This document shows positions 1 to 5,180 of a DNA stretch of 8,351 nt, in pieces. Below the pieces are notes generated by a model. The model worked only from the letters and a program-made list of their open reading frames with translations, had not been told where the DNA came from and did no database searches. Within the stretch, counting starts at the first letter, position 1, and each line of letters opens with the position of its first letter. The stretch lies in NCBI GenBank assembly GCA_026395155.1, contig JAPLZG010000105.1, positions 1 through 8,351 on the forward strand. The letters are read 5' to 3'. This stretch comes from Candidatus Tayloriibacteriota bacterium (GTDB taxonomy: Bacteria; Patescibacteriota; Minisyncoccia; Phycocordibacterales; GWA1-40-21). Both the position numbers and the translations under genes were made by a program.

Positions 1-9
1 AATTAAATT

Positions 10-30
10 TGACGAGGAAGGTCCTTGTCA
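10..30. repeat. Short hairpin at left edge
   Basis: Eight base pairs (10-17 with 23-30, one G-T wobble) enclose a five-base loop. It is followed by GAC and an A-rich stretch, so it is not a rightward terminator. The GGTCCTTGTCA word resembles GGTCCCTGACA in the hairpin at 157-177, so both may be degenerate members of one palindromic family. Confidence 0.4.
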
Positions 31-48
31 GACTAAAAAAAGCTAAAA

Positions 49-88
49 TAGCGTGAATTTGGTCAAAAAGTGACCCAAATTCACGCTA
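49..88. repeat. Long near-perfect hairpin
   Basis: Arms 49-65 and 71-88 are complementary except for one extra base, with a five-base AAAAG loop. The outer stem is TAGCGTGAATTTGG against its complement. No T-run follows directly, but a true terminator hairpin lies 8 bases downstream, so the two may lie in the 3' untranslated region of a gene to the left of the window. Confidence 0.6.
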
Positions 89-95
89 AACCAAG

Positions 96-129
96 CCGTC
101 AACGTCGTATGTTGACGGGTATATTTTTT
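96..129 (+). terminator. Rho-independent terminator
   Basis: An eight-pair stem CCGTCAAC / GTTGACGG (96-103 with 111-118) has a seven-base loop and is followed by GTATA and a run of eight or more T. It should end a rightward transcript that begins left of the window and insulate the small gene at 275. Confidence 0.8.
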
Positions 130-156
130 TTGAAAGAATGGGAGGGAGTAGTTTTA

Positions 157-177
157 AAAAGGTCCCTGACACCTTTT
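157..177. repeat. AAAAGGT/ACCTTTT hairpin
   Basis: A seven-pair stem (157-163 with 171-177) encloses CCCTGAC. The pattern AAAAGGT...ACCTTTT resembles palindromes I remember as dispersed repeats in several bacterial genomes. That resemblance is from memory and unverified. Confidence 0.4.
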
Positions 178-191
178 CTGCCATCAAAATA

Positions 192-220
192 TTGACAATC
201 AATCATTATTGAATTAGTGT
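192..220 (+). promoter_or_regulatory. Sigma70-type promoter for the 54-residue gene
   Basis: A perfect -35 TTGACA (192-197) is separated by 17 bases from TAGTGT (215-220), a weak -10. It lies 55 bases upstream of a small ORF with a clear Shine-Dalgarno site and downstream of a terminator, which supports an independent transcription unit. Confidence 0.55.
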
Positions 221-274
221 TTGATTATCGAGATGTATATTGCATCTTGAAATCACCAATAAGGAGAATGTGTC

Positions 275-439
275 ATGGCCGATCTACTAAAACTGGCTAG
301 CACGTTCAAAGCGTGGCGGATGAAGATCAGTGTTGAGCTGGACACTGATTATGTTGAAGTAATGGATCGTTGCAAAAAAATGGGTTTGAACCCAGATACA
401 AGCGAGCTGATTATATTGATAAATTTATTGAAGTTATAA
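275..439 (+). CDS. Small hypothetical protein (54 aa)
   Basis: I do not recognise this 54-residue protein. Translation from ATG 275 begins MADLLKLASTFKAWRMKISV and ends INLLKL before TAA at 437. The start is well supported: AAGGAG at 261-266 lies eight bases before ATG, a TTGACA promoter lies upstream, and a terminator separates it from whatever precedes. The protein mixes acidic and basic residues, has no signal peptide, and its central part looks helical with a hydrophobic C-terminal stretch (ELIILINLLKL). Codon use is richer in G and C than in the neighbouring genes. Together with the two leftward Shine-Dalgarno-led genes (3474 to 3250 and 4428 to 4141) it forms a distinct class of small, strongly initiated genes here. 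No function can be assigned. Confidence 0.65.
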   Translation: MADLLKLASTFKAWRMKISVELDTDYVEVMDRCKKMGLNPDTSELIILINLLKL

Positions 440-524
440 ATTGGTCCGTGGTGGAAAAACGCTAGTCACTATTAATTTTTTACAAAAAAGAAATCATTTT
501 TTCAATCACATTTAATTAAATAAC

Positions 525-596
525 ATGTCCGAATTTTATAAATCAAACAGAACAAGAAATTTGTATGATCCTGAGAGTCCAACACTTACCTTTTAA
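525..596 (+). pseudogene. Possible 23-codon N-terminal remnant of a PD-(D/E)XK-like gene
   Basis: A 23-codon ORF reads MSEFYKSNRTRNLYDPESPT and ends LTF before TAA at 594. It has neither a Shine-Dalgarno site nor a convincing leaderless promoter. The segment RTRNLYDPES resembles the N-terminus I remember for a CPR protein family with a PD-(D/E)XK nuclease-like fold, in which this motif is followed by a PF-x-LSRSK segment and a cysteine-containing region. None of that follows here; a palindrome begins six bases after the stop. If the recollection is right, only the first 20 or so codons survive. It could also be a chance ORF. Confidence 0.3.
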
Positions 597-601
597 TATG
601 A

Positions 602-637
602 CCTCAGTCATTCGCCTCTAGAGGCGAATGGTTGAGG
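602..637. repeat. Perfect CATTCGCCTCT/AGAGGCGAATG palindrome
   Basis: An uninterrupted 11-pair inverted repeat (609-619 with 620-630) is extended by CCTCA / TGAGG (602-606 with 633-637) across an unpaired GT on each side. It is followed by A-rich, not T-rich, sequence, so it is not a rightward terminator. The CATTCGC/GCGAATG core recurs at 4016-4037. Confidence 0.75.
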
Positions 638-690
638 AAATAAAAAAATAATAACGACTGCTCTTTAAGGTCAGACATTCTTACGGATTC

Positions 691-737
691 CCTCCAGAGG
701 CGGGCAGGCAAGGTTTAACCTTTTCCCGCAGGCGGAA
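691..737. repeat. GC-rich palindromic patch
   Basis: In an AT-rich region this patch contains AAGGTTTAACCTT (710-722) nested inside GCGGG / CCCGC (700-704 with 725-729). CCTCCAGAGGCGG at its left end resembles the CCTCTAGAGGCG core of the palindrome at 602-637. It looks like a REP-like dispersed element placed just upstream of a promoter. Confidence 0.45.
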
Positions 738-738
738 A

Positions 739-767
739 TGGAAAAATTTACTGCTCGGTGATATTAT
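739..767 (+). promoter_or_regulatory. Promoter of HAD-like gene, leaderless geometry
   Basis: TATTAT (762-767) is preceded by TGA, an extended -10, and by TGGAAA (739-744) at a 17-base spacing. The ATG of the downstream gene follows after exactly six bases, so transcription should start at or next to the start codon. Confidence 0.6.
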
Positions 768-773
768 ATAAAT

Positions 774-1157
774 ATGAAAACAATTTTAGTCGATGCGGTG
801 AATACTTTTGTGATAGAAAATCAGGGGATTTTTAGAGAGATGCAAAATTTGCTTGATAAGTATCCAAATCGAAAGATTATACTTACTAATGCAAATGACG
901 AACAAATGAAAAAGTTTGGTCTGATTGATTTACCTTATGAGTTATTTACTCTCAAACATAATCCAGACAAAACTAACCCCAAGTATTTTGAAAAGTTTTT
1001 AAAAGATTTTAGTTTGGATAGGAATGACGTCTTATATTTTGAACATAATGAAGAAGCAGTAAAGAGTGCTAAATTAGTTGGTATAAATACTTATCATTAT
1101 AATAAGGACCATAAGGATTTAAATAGTCTAAAAGATTTCCTTGATCAAAATTTATAA
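774..1157 (+). CDS. HAD-like protein lacking canonical catalytic residues
   Basis: This 127-residue protein has the order of motifs of a small HAD (haloacid dehalogenase) superfamily core. Motif I is LVDAVNT: Asp7 fits the nucleophile, but the second Asp of DxDxT is Val9. Motif II is ILTN (Thr38). Lysines around 61-66 could be motif III. The motif IV region reads VLYFEHNEEAVKSAKLVGI, so the usual acidic pair is Glu90-His91. A degenerate HAD protein with this DAVxTF start is, from memory, widespread in CPR genomes. It should be cytoplasmic; loss of the second Asp argues against ordinary phosphatase activity and for a binding or altered role. The start is ATG 774, six bases after a -10 box and with no Shine-Dalgarno site, so the mRNA is probably leaderless. 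The next gene starts 44 bases downstream. Confidence 0.75.
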   Translation: MKTILVDAVNTFVIENQGIFREMQNLLDKYPNRKIILTNANDEQMKKFGLIDLPYELFTLKHNPDKTNPKYFEKFLKDFSLDRNDVLYFEHNEEAVKSAKLVGINTYHYNKDHKDLNSLKDFLDQNL

Positions 1158-1201
1158 TAGGCAATTACGGTAGGAAATATAGATTAATATAAACAAAATA
1201 T

Positions 1202-2047
1202 ATGGAGAATAAAAAAATACAAAATAATATACACCCAACTATTTTTGAAGAAACAGAGGTACGTCGAGTATGGCACAACGAACAGTGGTTTTTTTGTATT
1301 GCTGATGTTGTGCAAGTTCTCACTGATTCAAAAGATGCACAAGGATATATAAAAGACATGAGAAGAAGAGACGTGGAGTTATCCACAGGGTGGGGGCAAA
1401 TTGCCACCCCCCTTTCAGTAGAAACAAAAGGAGGTGTTCAAAAGTTAAATTGCGGAAGTTTAAAAGGTATTTTTCGTATTATTCAATCAATTCCATCACC
1501 TAAGGCTGAACCATTCAAACTCTGGCTTGCTCAAGTTGGACAAGAACGTATTGAGGAAATTCAAGATCCTGAACGAGCAATTGTGCGTGCAAAAAAGATA
1601 TATGAGCAAAAGGGTTACCAAGATGATTGGATAGCAAAAAGAATGCGTGGCATCAATGTGAGAAATACTCTGACAGATGAATGGCAACAACGTGGTGCAA
1701 AAGAAGGATATGACTTTGCTATTCTCACGAATGAAATCTACAGAGGTACTTTTGAAATGGATACTAAACAAATTAAAGAATATAAATCTCTAAGTAATCC
1801 GGATAATCCTCGAGATCATATGTCAGAGCTTGAGCTTATTCTTACAATGTTAGGAGAAGCAACAACAACAAAAATTACTACAGAAAAAGATTCTCATGGG
1901 TTTGAGGCACTGAAAGGCGACGCAAAAATTGGGGGTGAGGTTGCTGGTAGAACGAGAAGAGATATTGAAATTCAAACGGGTAAAAAAGTAATGTTAAAAG
2001 AAAATTTTAAAAATCAGAAATTTTTGAAAGGTAAAAATAAAAAATAA
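1202..2047 (+). CDS. Bro-N domain protein, DinD-like
   Basis: This 281-residue protein starts with a Bro-N domain (about residues 12-110): the WHNEQWFFCIADVVQVL segment, a KDMRRRD basic patch, and LNCGSLKGIFRIIQSIPSPKAEPFKLWLAQVG are typical of Bro-N proteins of phages, baculoviruses and bacterial chromosomes. Residues 135-185 (DWIAKRMRGINVRNTLTDEW, then the LTNEIYRGTF segment) and the tail (HGFEALKGDAKIGGEVAG, TGKKVMLKENF) match the layout of DNA-damage-inducible protein D and related chromosomal proteins, so it is longer than a bare Bro-N domain. The domain is presumed to bind DNA, and phage versions act as antirepressors. The basic C-terminus (KNQKFLKGKNKK) fits nucleic-acid binding. There is no Shine-Dalgarno site before ATG 1202; TATAAA (1188-1193) could be a -10 box for a near-leaderless start. 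I see no phage structural genes nearby. Confidence 0.8.
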   Translation: MENKKIQNNIHPTIFEETEVRRVWHNEQWFFCIADVVQVLTDSKDAQGYIKDMRRRDVELSTGWGQIATPLSVETKGGVQKLNCGSLKGIFRIIQSIPSPKAEPFKLWLAQVGQERIEEIQDPERAIVRAKKIYEQKGYQDDWIAKRMRGINVRNTLTDEWQQRGAKEGYDFAILTNEIYRGTFEMDTKQIKEYKSLSNPDNPRDHMSELELILTMLGEATTTKITTEKDSHGFEALKGDAKIGGEVAGRTRRDIEIQTGKKVMLKENFKNQKFLKGKNKK

Positions 2048-2057
2048 TTTGTCCCCA

Positions 2058-2085
2058 ATCATATCGTTGAAAGCAACGATATGAT
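2058..2085. repeat. 11-bp inverted repeat between the Bro-N gene and the unknown gene
   Basis: ATCATATCGTT / AACGATATGAT (2058-2068 with 2075-2085) is a perfect stem with a six-base loop. It is followed by seven A rather than T, so it is not a standard rightward terminator. Being 33 bases before ATG 2119, it could be an operator for that gene or a mRNA 3' end stabiliser for the Bro-N gene. Confidence 0.6.
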
Positions 2086-2118
2086 AAAAAAAATAGATAA
2101 ATAAATTATTTTAAAAGT

Positions 2119-3015
2119 ATGAAAAAAGATTTTAAAAAAAGAATAAAACTTACCCAGAAAGATTATGACCGAATGTGGGGTGAAGTCGGTCCATATTCTC
2201 AAGTAAACATAAAGGAGCAGATAAGAATTTTGGACGATTCTATTAGTCGGGTTTTTCTTGTGGTTGAGGCGGAAATAAACCCGTTTACTTTTGAGTATGT
2301 GAAAAAAGGTCGGGAGCAATTTATAAATGACGAAGCAGTATTGCAATTGCTTGATTATGCTGAATATCGTGGCAAATTTGGATATGTTGTAGGAGCAGGA
2401 GAAGTTGAGCTTAGTGATGAAGAATCAAGAAAATTTGCTAAAAAACAAGCAGACGCAACAACTCGGACACTAATCCGAATGCACAAATTTGTGATGGAGG
2501 AATTAAAATTAAGAAAAGAAAATAAATTTGGGGTTATAAAGGATGAAGGACCACTTGTTTGGAACGACAAAATGGGCAGTATTGAAGTTGATAGCGAACT
2601 TTGGGATAGCGAGACATTGATTGGAGGTCCGGCGGGAATACTGAACAATAAGATGAGATATTATATTGTACTCGCACATTCAAAAAAGTTTACTTTTAAA
2701 AGTGCCTCCGCAAGGATTTTTGCAGTAACATTAAAGAAAATATCTACTGATTTTAAAATTGATGTTGAGGAATGTGAAAGTTTTATGGAGTATGCGCTTA
2801 TGACTGTTTTAATACCTTTTGACATAGCACCCTCAGATTTTATTGATACTGTTATTAATGAAAGTAATAAAGAAAACAATATACCAATTTTTCAAAAAGA
2901 TTATTTTATGACAAATGTAAAAAGACCAACACCCGAGCAAATCACAACATTTCTCAAACAATTGCCATTGGATAAAGATATTCAGATGAAGGGAAAAGAG
3001 GTCAACCACCATTAA
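2119..3015 (+). CDS. Hypothetical soluble protein (298 aa)
   Basis: I do not recognise this family. The 298-residue protein has no signal peptide or membrane helix. The N-terminus is strongly basic (MKKDFKKRIK). Residues 95-135 are charged and probably helical (VELSDEESRKFAKKQADATT, then KFVMEELKLRK). Residues 165-200 contain a glycine-rich turn (LIGGPAGILNNKMRYYIVLA) followed by a possible beta-rich part. The C-terminal third is mixed, with MEYALMTVLIPFDIAPSDF as its most hydrophobic part. The tail EVNHH looks disordered. It follows the Bro-N gene by 71 bases with a perfect inverted repeat between them. ATG 2119 has no Shine-Dalgarno site; TATTTT (2107-2112) lies exactly six bases before it, a weak match to the leaderless pattern of other genes here. 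The full-length frame and protein-like composition make it a real gene. Confidence 0.75.
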   Translation: MKKDFKKRIKLTQKDYDRMWGEVGPYSQVNIKEQIRILDDSISRVFLVVEAEINPFTFEYVKKGREQFINDEAVLQLLDYAEYRGKFGYVVGAGEVELSDEESRKFAKKQADATTRTLIRMHKFVMEELKLRKENKFGVIKDEGPLVWNDKMGSIEVDSELWDSETLIGGPAGILNNKMRYYIVLAHSKKFTFKSASARIFAVTLKKISTDFKIDVEECESFMEYALMTVLIPFDIAPSDFIDTVINESNKENNIPIFQKDYFMTNVKRPTPEQITTFLKQLPLDKDIQMKGKEVNHH

Positions 3016-3076
3016 TTTTTATAAAAGAGGAATTTTTTAATCACAAAGATGAGAGGTTTTGCTCCCAAAGGTAGAC

Positions 3077-3115
3077 AAAAAGAAAAAACCAGCGTACGAA
3101 TATATTCATACGCTG
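3077..3115 (-). terminator. Leftward terminator
   Basis: Read leftward, CAGCGTA...TACGCTG (3115-3109 with 3096-3090) with GAATATATTC inside forms a long hairpin, followed by GGTTTTTTCTTTTTG. This is a good terminator for a leftward transcript from the 3474 gene that would cross the first 174-bp repeat. Confidence 0.7.
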
Positions 3116-3127
3116 ATTTAAAATGAG

Positions 3128-3301
3128 TTTATTGGAGAGCGATGTCCGAATACCTCGTCAGTTCAACTGCGAGGCTGAGGACACGCGCTGTGTTCTGAAT
3201 AGTCGGTGGACTATTCCTATTCCAAAAAAACAGCCGTGGTATTGTGTGTCTAATACCTCGTCAGCTTTGCTGCGAGGATATGACACACAAGCTGTTTTAT
3301 T
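3128..3301. repeat. 174-bp structured repeat, copy 1
   Basis: This segment matches 5181-5354 at equal length with no gap (about 24 differences by my count, 13 of them in one hairpin). Predicted elements on the + strand are: TGTCC / GGACA (3143-3147 with 3179-3183) enclosing a CCTCG...CGAGG hairpin (3153-3174); an eight-pair hairpin GAATAGTC-GGTG-GACTATTC (3197-3216); and a long arm AAAACAGC / GCTGTTTT (3227-3234 with 3291-3298) containing TGTGTGTC / GACACACA (3243-3250 with 3282-3289) and a second CCTCG...CGAGG hairpin (3256-3277). Both ends carry TTTAT. It is richer in G and C than the flanks. It could be a structured RNA or a non-autonomous mobile element. On the minus strand its edge encodes the last residues of the 3474 gene. 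I do not recognise it as a known RNA family. Confidence 0.75.
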
Positions 3302-3474
3302 CTGTGACGAATTCGGTCAACGATAAGCACGTTGATAGATTGACAAATTGCCTGAAGCCCAAAAAATAATGATCCAGCAAAGTAGTATTTTGTCCAGTCG
3401 GGGAAACACTCATTGATACCGATTTTGAAGAGTACCGCAGAGATGAAAAATCTGAGATATATTTTGACAACCAT
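3250..3474 (-). CDS. Small membrane protein with repeat-derived C-terminus (74 aa)
   Basis: The start is very well supported on the minus strand: AAGGAGG (3487-3481) lies six bases before ATG 3474, and TTGACT-16-TATAAT (3530-3503) lies upstream. The product begins MVVKIYLRFFISAVLFKIGI. Two hydrophobic stretches (residues 6-20 and about 31-52) suggest a small membrane protein. I do not recognise the family. From about residue 58 the reading frame lies inside the 174-bp repeat, and the end (QLVCHILAAKLTRY, stop at 3252-3250) is encoded by the repeat. The native C-terminus was therefore probably replaced when the repeat arrived, and the leftward terminator at 3115-3077 may originally have lain closer to the stop. 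Whether the chimeric product is functional is unknown. Confidence 0.65.
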   Translation of the reverse strand: MVVKIYLRFFISAVLFKIGINECFPDWTKYYFAGSLFFGLQAICQSINVLIVDRIRHRIKQLVCHILAAKLTRY

Positions 3475-3502
3475 AAAGAACCTCCTTTTTTACTCTAAAA
3501 AG

Positions 3503-3530
3503 ATTATAGCTGTATTCTAAATATAGTCAA
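3503..3530 (-). promoter_or_regulatory. Strong leftward sigma70-type promoter
   Basis: On the minus strand TTGACT (3530-3525) and a perfect TATAAT (3508-3503) are 16 bases apart. The expected start near 3496 gives a leader of about 20 bases containing AAGGAGG, so it drives the small membrane-protein gene at 3474. Confidence 0.8.
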
Positions 3531-3578
3531 TTTAATTATATGTTATACTTAATTAAATTTATTAGTTATTATAAAAAT

Positions 3579-3962
3579 ATGAATATAAAATATTATCGAG
3601 GTTTATTTTTTGTATCAGCATTATATGATTTTATTTTAGGAGTGGCCTTTGTTTTTTTCTATCAACCTATTTTTAGTTTATTAAATATGAACGTGCCAGG
3701 GAATCCGGCATATTTAACTTTTTGTGCCCTGATGATTGCACTATTTGGCGTATTGCTTTTTATGATCTTTCTAAAGATTGAAGGTAGTAGGAGATTGGTT
3801 CTCTATTCTATTGGAGTTAAATTTATTTATATTGGGACGGTCATATATTATTATCTATTAGTTGGTCATGATTATGTGGACTTACCATTTATTATTTTTG
3901 CTGGCCTAGATTTTATTTTTGCCTGTCTATTTATTGAGTCATTAAGATTTATTAAGGAATAA
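3579..3962 (+). CDS. Four-helix membrane protein of unknown function
   Basis: This is a 127-residue protein starting MNIKYYRGLFFVSALYDFIL. Four hydrophobic segments lie at about residues 8-28, 44-64, 74-94 and 101-121, joined by short loops, so it should be an integral inner-membrane protein. The RGLFFVSALYDFILG start, the FFYQPIF loop and the GNPAYL motif resemble a family of small four-helix proteins I recall in several phyla without a known function. An in-frame ATG at 3540 would add 13 residues, but I prefer 3579: TATTAT (3567-3572) lies exactly six bases before it, the same geometry as at 774 and 5671, and the extra residues look like non-coding AT-rich sequence. The divergent 3474 gene has its promoter just upstream. 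Two hairpins follow the stop. Confidence 0.7.
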   Translation: MNIKYYRGLFFVSALYDFILGVAFVFFYQPIFSLLNMNVPGNPAYLTFCALMIALFGVLLFMIFLKIEGSRRLVLYSIGVKFIYIGTVIYYYLLVGHDYVDLPFIIFAGLDFIFACLFIESLRFIKE

Positions 3963-3979
3963 AGAATAATATATAAATA

Positions 3980-4003
3980 TCCGCCGAGTGGAAACTCGGC
4001 GGA
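3980..4003. repeat. TCCGCCGAGT palindrome, copy with GGAA loop
   Basis: TCCGCCGAGT-GGAA-ACTCGGCGGA is a perfect 10-pair hairpin 17 bases after the membrane-protein stop. The same palindrome occurs at 4584-4607 with a TTCC loop, the reverse complement. No T-run follows directly here, so termination would be weak. Confidence 0.85.
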
Positions 4004-4013
4004 CACCCTCTTT

Positions 4014-4042
4014 ATCATTCGCTAAAAATGGCGAATGATTTT
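4014..4042 (+). terminator. Possible terminator hairpin
   Basis: ATCATTCGC / GCGAATGAT (4014-4022 with 4031-4039) has an eight-base loop and four T at its 3' side. With the preceding palindrome it could end the four-helix protein transcript. The T-run is short. Confidence 0.5.
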
Positions 4043-4086
4043 GGAATATGAAAAATGATTTGATTTGGAATGAAAAAAACAAAAGA

Positions 4087-4117
4087 AAAACCGCCTCACG
4101 TGAAGCAAGGCGGTTTT
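4087..4117 (-). terminator. Terminator of the leftward 95-aa gene
   Basis: AAAACCGCCT / AGGCGGTTTT is a 10-pair stem with an 11-base loop. Read leftward it is followed by TCTTTTGTTTTTTTC and sits 24 bases past the stop of the 4428 gene. Its own T-rich flanks make it potentially bidirectional. Confidence 0.85.
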
Positions 4118-4140
4118 CCTTGTTCGCGCGATGGCGGTTA

Positions 4141-4428
4141 CTAGTGGTTATGGTTTTCTTGGAAGAACTTTTCCCTGCTAGCTAAATCGTGATCCACCAT
4201 ATCTTGGCGCTTGTTGTCGAGATAGGTGCTGTATACCTCATATAATTTCCAAGCTTCTCCAACCGAGGTTGTCGCACCGATGATCACTGGTACTTCCATC
4301 CACCAGGTGAGAACAAAGGTGCTCGAACTCAGATCATGGTGCTTGAGTAACCGGATTACAGACCAACATTCGTGGACCATTTCTGCAAACATCACAGGGG
4401 ACCATTTTGCCTCGATAGTGATTTTCAT
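4141..4428 (-). CDS. Hypothetical protein (95 aa)
   Basis: I do not recognise this protein. It starts MKITIEAKWSPVMFAEMVHE and ends FFQENHNH. The gene itself is convincing: a TTGACT-17-TATACT promoter, a leader of about 65 bases, AAGGGGGAAAG (4441-4431) before ATG 4428, and a strong terminator just after the stop. The middle (TFVLTWWMEVPVIIGATT) is hydrophobic but short and interrupted by Glu, so membrane insertion is doubtful. The C-terminal third is charged and probably helical (SVGEAWKLYEVYSTYLDNKR). Four histidines lie in the last 20 residues or in HH at 30-31. Its codon use is more GC-rich than that of the flanking AT-rich genes. The whole unit is bracketed by two copies of the TCCGCCGAGT palindrome, which may suggest it arrived or is maintained as a cassette. 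Confidence 0.7.
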   Translation of the reverse strand: MKITIEAKWSPVMFAEMVHECWSVIRLLKHHDLSSSTFVLTWWMEVPVIIGATTSVGEAWKLYEVYSTYLDNKRQDMVDHDLASREKFFQENHNH

Positions 4429-4499
4429 TTCTTTCCCCCTTCATTTGTGGCTTTTAGAGCCGTGTTGACGACGAAGAACCAAACTTCTACCTACCTACA

Positions 4500-4528
4500 A
4501 GTATAGCACCTCTAGTATAAAAAGTCAA
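4500..4528 (-). promoter_or_regulatory. Near-consensus leftward sigma70-type promoter
   Basis: On the minus strand TTGACT (4528-4523) and TATACT (4505-4500) are separated by 17 bases, each one base from consensus. Transcription would begin near 4493 and give a leader of about 65 bases before ATG 4428. Confidence 0.85.
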
Positions 4529-4580
4529 GGTGTCGTAATATCTCAATAGCTTGGAATCACCCAAAGGTAAAAATATGGAA

Positions 4581-4614
4581 ATGTCCGCCGAGTTTCCACT
4601 CGGCGGACATTTTT
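4581..4614 (+). terminator. TCCGCCGAGT palindrome with T-run, TTCC loop
   Basis: ATGTCCGCCGAGT-TTCC-ACTCGGCGGACAT is a perfect 13-pair hairpin followed by TTTTTG, a good rightward terminator shape. No rightward gene precedes it directly, so it probably insulates the leftward promoter at 4528 from the DUF378 unit, or is a dispersed palindrome that happens to terminate. The 24-base core is the reverse complement of 3980-4003. Confidence 0.75.
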
Positions 4615-4666
4615 GACAGATAGAGTCCTAGAGTATTGCACTTCATTGTTGATAAGTGATAATTGT

Positions 4667-4696
4667 TTGAAAATTAATACAGAGATATGGTATAAT
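4667..4696 (+). promoter_or_regulatory. Promoter of the DUF378 gene
   Basis: A perfect TATAAT (4691-4696) preceded by TGG (extended -10) lies 18 bases after TTGAAA (4667-4672). The predicted start near 4703 leaves an AT-rich leader of about 35 bases with no Shine-Dalgarno sequence. Confidence 0.75.
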
Positions 4697-4737
4697 AAAA
4701 CAAAGGTCGGAACTAATTTTAATTTATTTTAATAAAA

Positions 4738-4953
4738 ATGAAAAAATTAAACACAATTGATTGGATCGCTTTGGTCCTTGTGATTGTTGGTGGATTGAAC
4801 TGGGGTTTGGTTGCTATGAATTTTAACCTAGTAACTTACTTGGTTGGTTCTTGGCCATGGCTTGAAACTACTGTTTATGCTTTGGTTGGTCTTTCAGCAG
4901 TTTGGATGATAGTTGTAGCTTTTAAGAAAGAAGCTCCTGCTGTTTCGATGTAA
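4738..4953 (+). CDS. DUF378 family membrane protein
   Basis: This 71-residue protein matches the DUF378 family in length and signature: a short basic N-terminus (MKKLNTIDWIA), a first membrane helix (about residues 8-26) containing VGGLNWGLVA, a loop with a tryptophan pair (GSWPW), and a second helix (about 44-62, VYALVGLSAVWMIVVAF) ending in KK. The family is widespread, has two membrane helices, and has no established function. The start is ATG 4738 after an A-rich leader; no Shine-Dalgarno site is visible. It is a single-gene unit with its own extended -10 promoter and a terminator 24 bases after the stop. Its codons are more GC-balanced than the leader, and the protein is complete. Confidence 0.92.
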   Translation: MKKLNTIDWIALVLVIVGGLNWGLVAMNFNLVTYLVGSWPWLETTVYALVGLSAVWMIVVAFKKEAPAVSM

Positions 4954-4976
4954 TTCTCATTTGAAAATGTTTTAAA

Positions 4977-5010
4977 TAAAAACCCAGCTTTCAAGAGTTG
5001 GGTTTTTGTT
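4977..5010 (+). terminator. Terminator after the DUF378 gene
   Basis: AACCCAGCT / AGTTGGGTT (4981-4989 with 4996-5004, one G-T pair) has a six-base loop, A-rich sequence upstream and TTTTTGTTTG at its 3' side. Confidence 0.9.
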
Positions 5011-5093
5011 TGATAATAATATTTATATTTATTAAGTAAAAATTCATCTCATCTTCAAGAATTATTATCCACAGTGGTTATTATTAATATTGA

Positions 5094-5102
5094 TGATATA
5101 AT
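5094..5102 (+). promoter_or_regulatory. Extended -10 promoter facing 174-bp repeat copy 2
   Basis: TGATATAAT combines a perfect TATAAT (5097-5102) with an extended -10 TGA. No good -35 is visible. A transcript from about 5109 would run through the second 174-bp repeat after a leader of about 70 bases, and could include a small ATG frame at 5137 that reads into the repeat and stops at 5326-5328. Confidence 0.5.
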
Positions 5103-5180
5103 ATTAAAACAAGAACAAAAACAGTTTAAAATAAAAATGGTCGTTTTATCAGAAATAATTTATAGGAATCATTCGCAAAT

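Larger units (their letters stand above)
440..773. other. Mostly non-coding interval with palindromes
   Basis: This 334-base stretch carries a possible 23-codon gene remnant (525-596), a long perfect hairpin (602-637), a GC-rich palindromic patch (691-737), and the promoter of the HAD-like gene (739-767). No T-tract terminator follows the 54-residue gene. I see no RNA gene. Confidence 0.6.

Noticed and set aside
1165..1407. Leftward frame opposite the Bro-N gene (also 1496-1771, 2059-2346, 2355-2648, 2661-2879, 6648-6914, 7571-7873)
   Set aside because: Shadows of well-supported genes on the other strand, with low-complexity Ser/Phe/Leu-rich translations and no initiation signals.
3049..3126. 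25-codon ORF MRGFAPKGRQKEKTSVRIYS... overlapping ATG 3123 by ATGA
   Set aside because: No Shine-Dalgarno site or fixed-distance -10 box, and half of it is the leftward terminator hairpin.
3128..3301. 174-bp repeat as a CRISPR, tRNA or IS-end structure
   Set aside because: Only two copies 2 kb apart with no spacers, no cloverleaf or T-loop consensus, and no transposase in the window.
3123..3326. 67-codon rightward frame through repeat copy 1 (and the related frame ending at 5328 in copy 2)
   Set aside because: The two frames share a peptide only because the DNA is shared; they diverge and end differently at the inverted apex, and substitutions fit base pairing better than coding constraint. 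Kept as a note under the repeat finding.
3540..3578. Upstream ATG giving a 13-residue longer four-helix protein
   Set aside because: ATG 3579 has the TATTAT-N6 spacing used by other genes, and the extra residues are AT-rich with no family support.
4226..4468. Rightward 80-codon frame opposite the 95-codon leftward gene
   Set aside because: The leftward gene has promoter, Shine-Dalgarno site and terminator; this frame has none and overlaps the leader.
5065..5073. TTATCCACA, a perfect DnaA box (another at 1379-1387)
   Set aside because: Only two isolated boxes, one inside the Bro-N coding sequence, with no cluster, no dnaA/dnaN genes and no unwinding element beyond general AT-richness. Not evidence for an origin.
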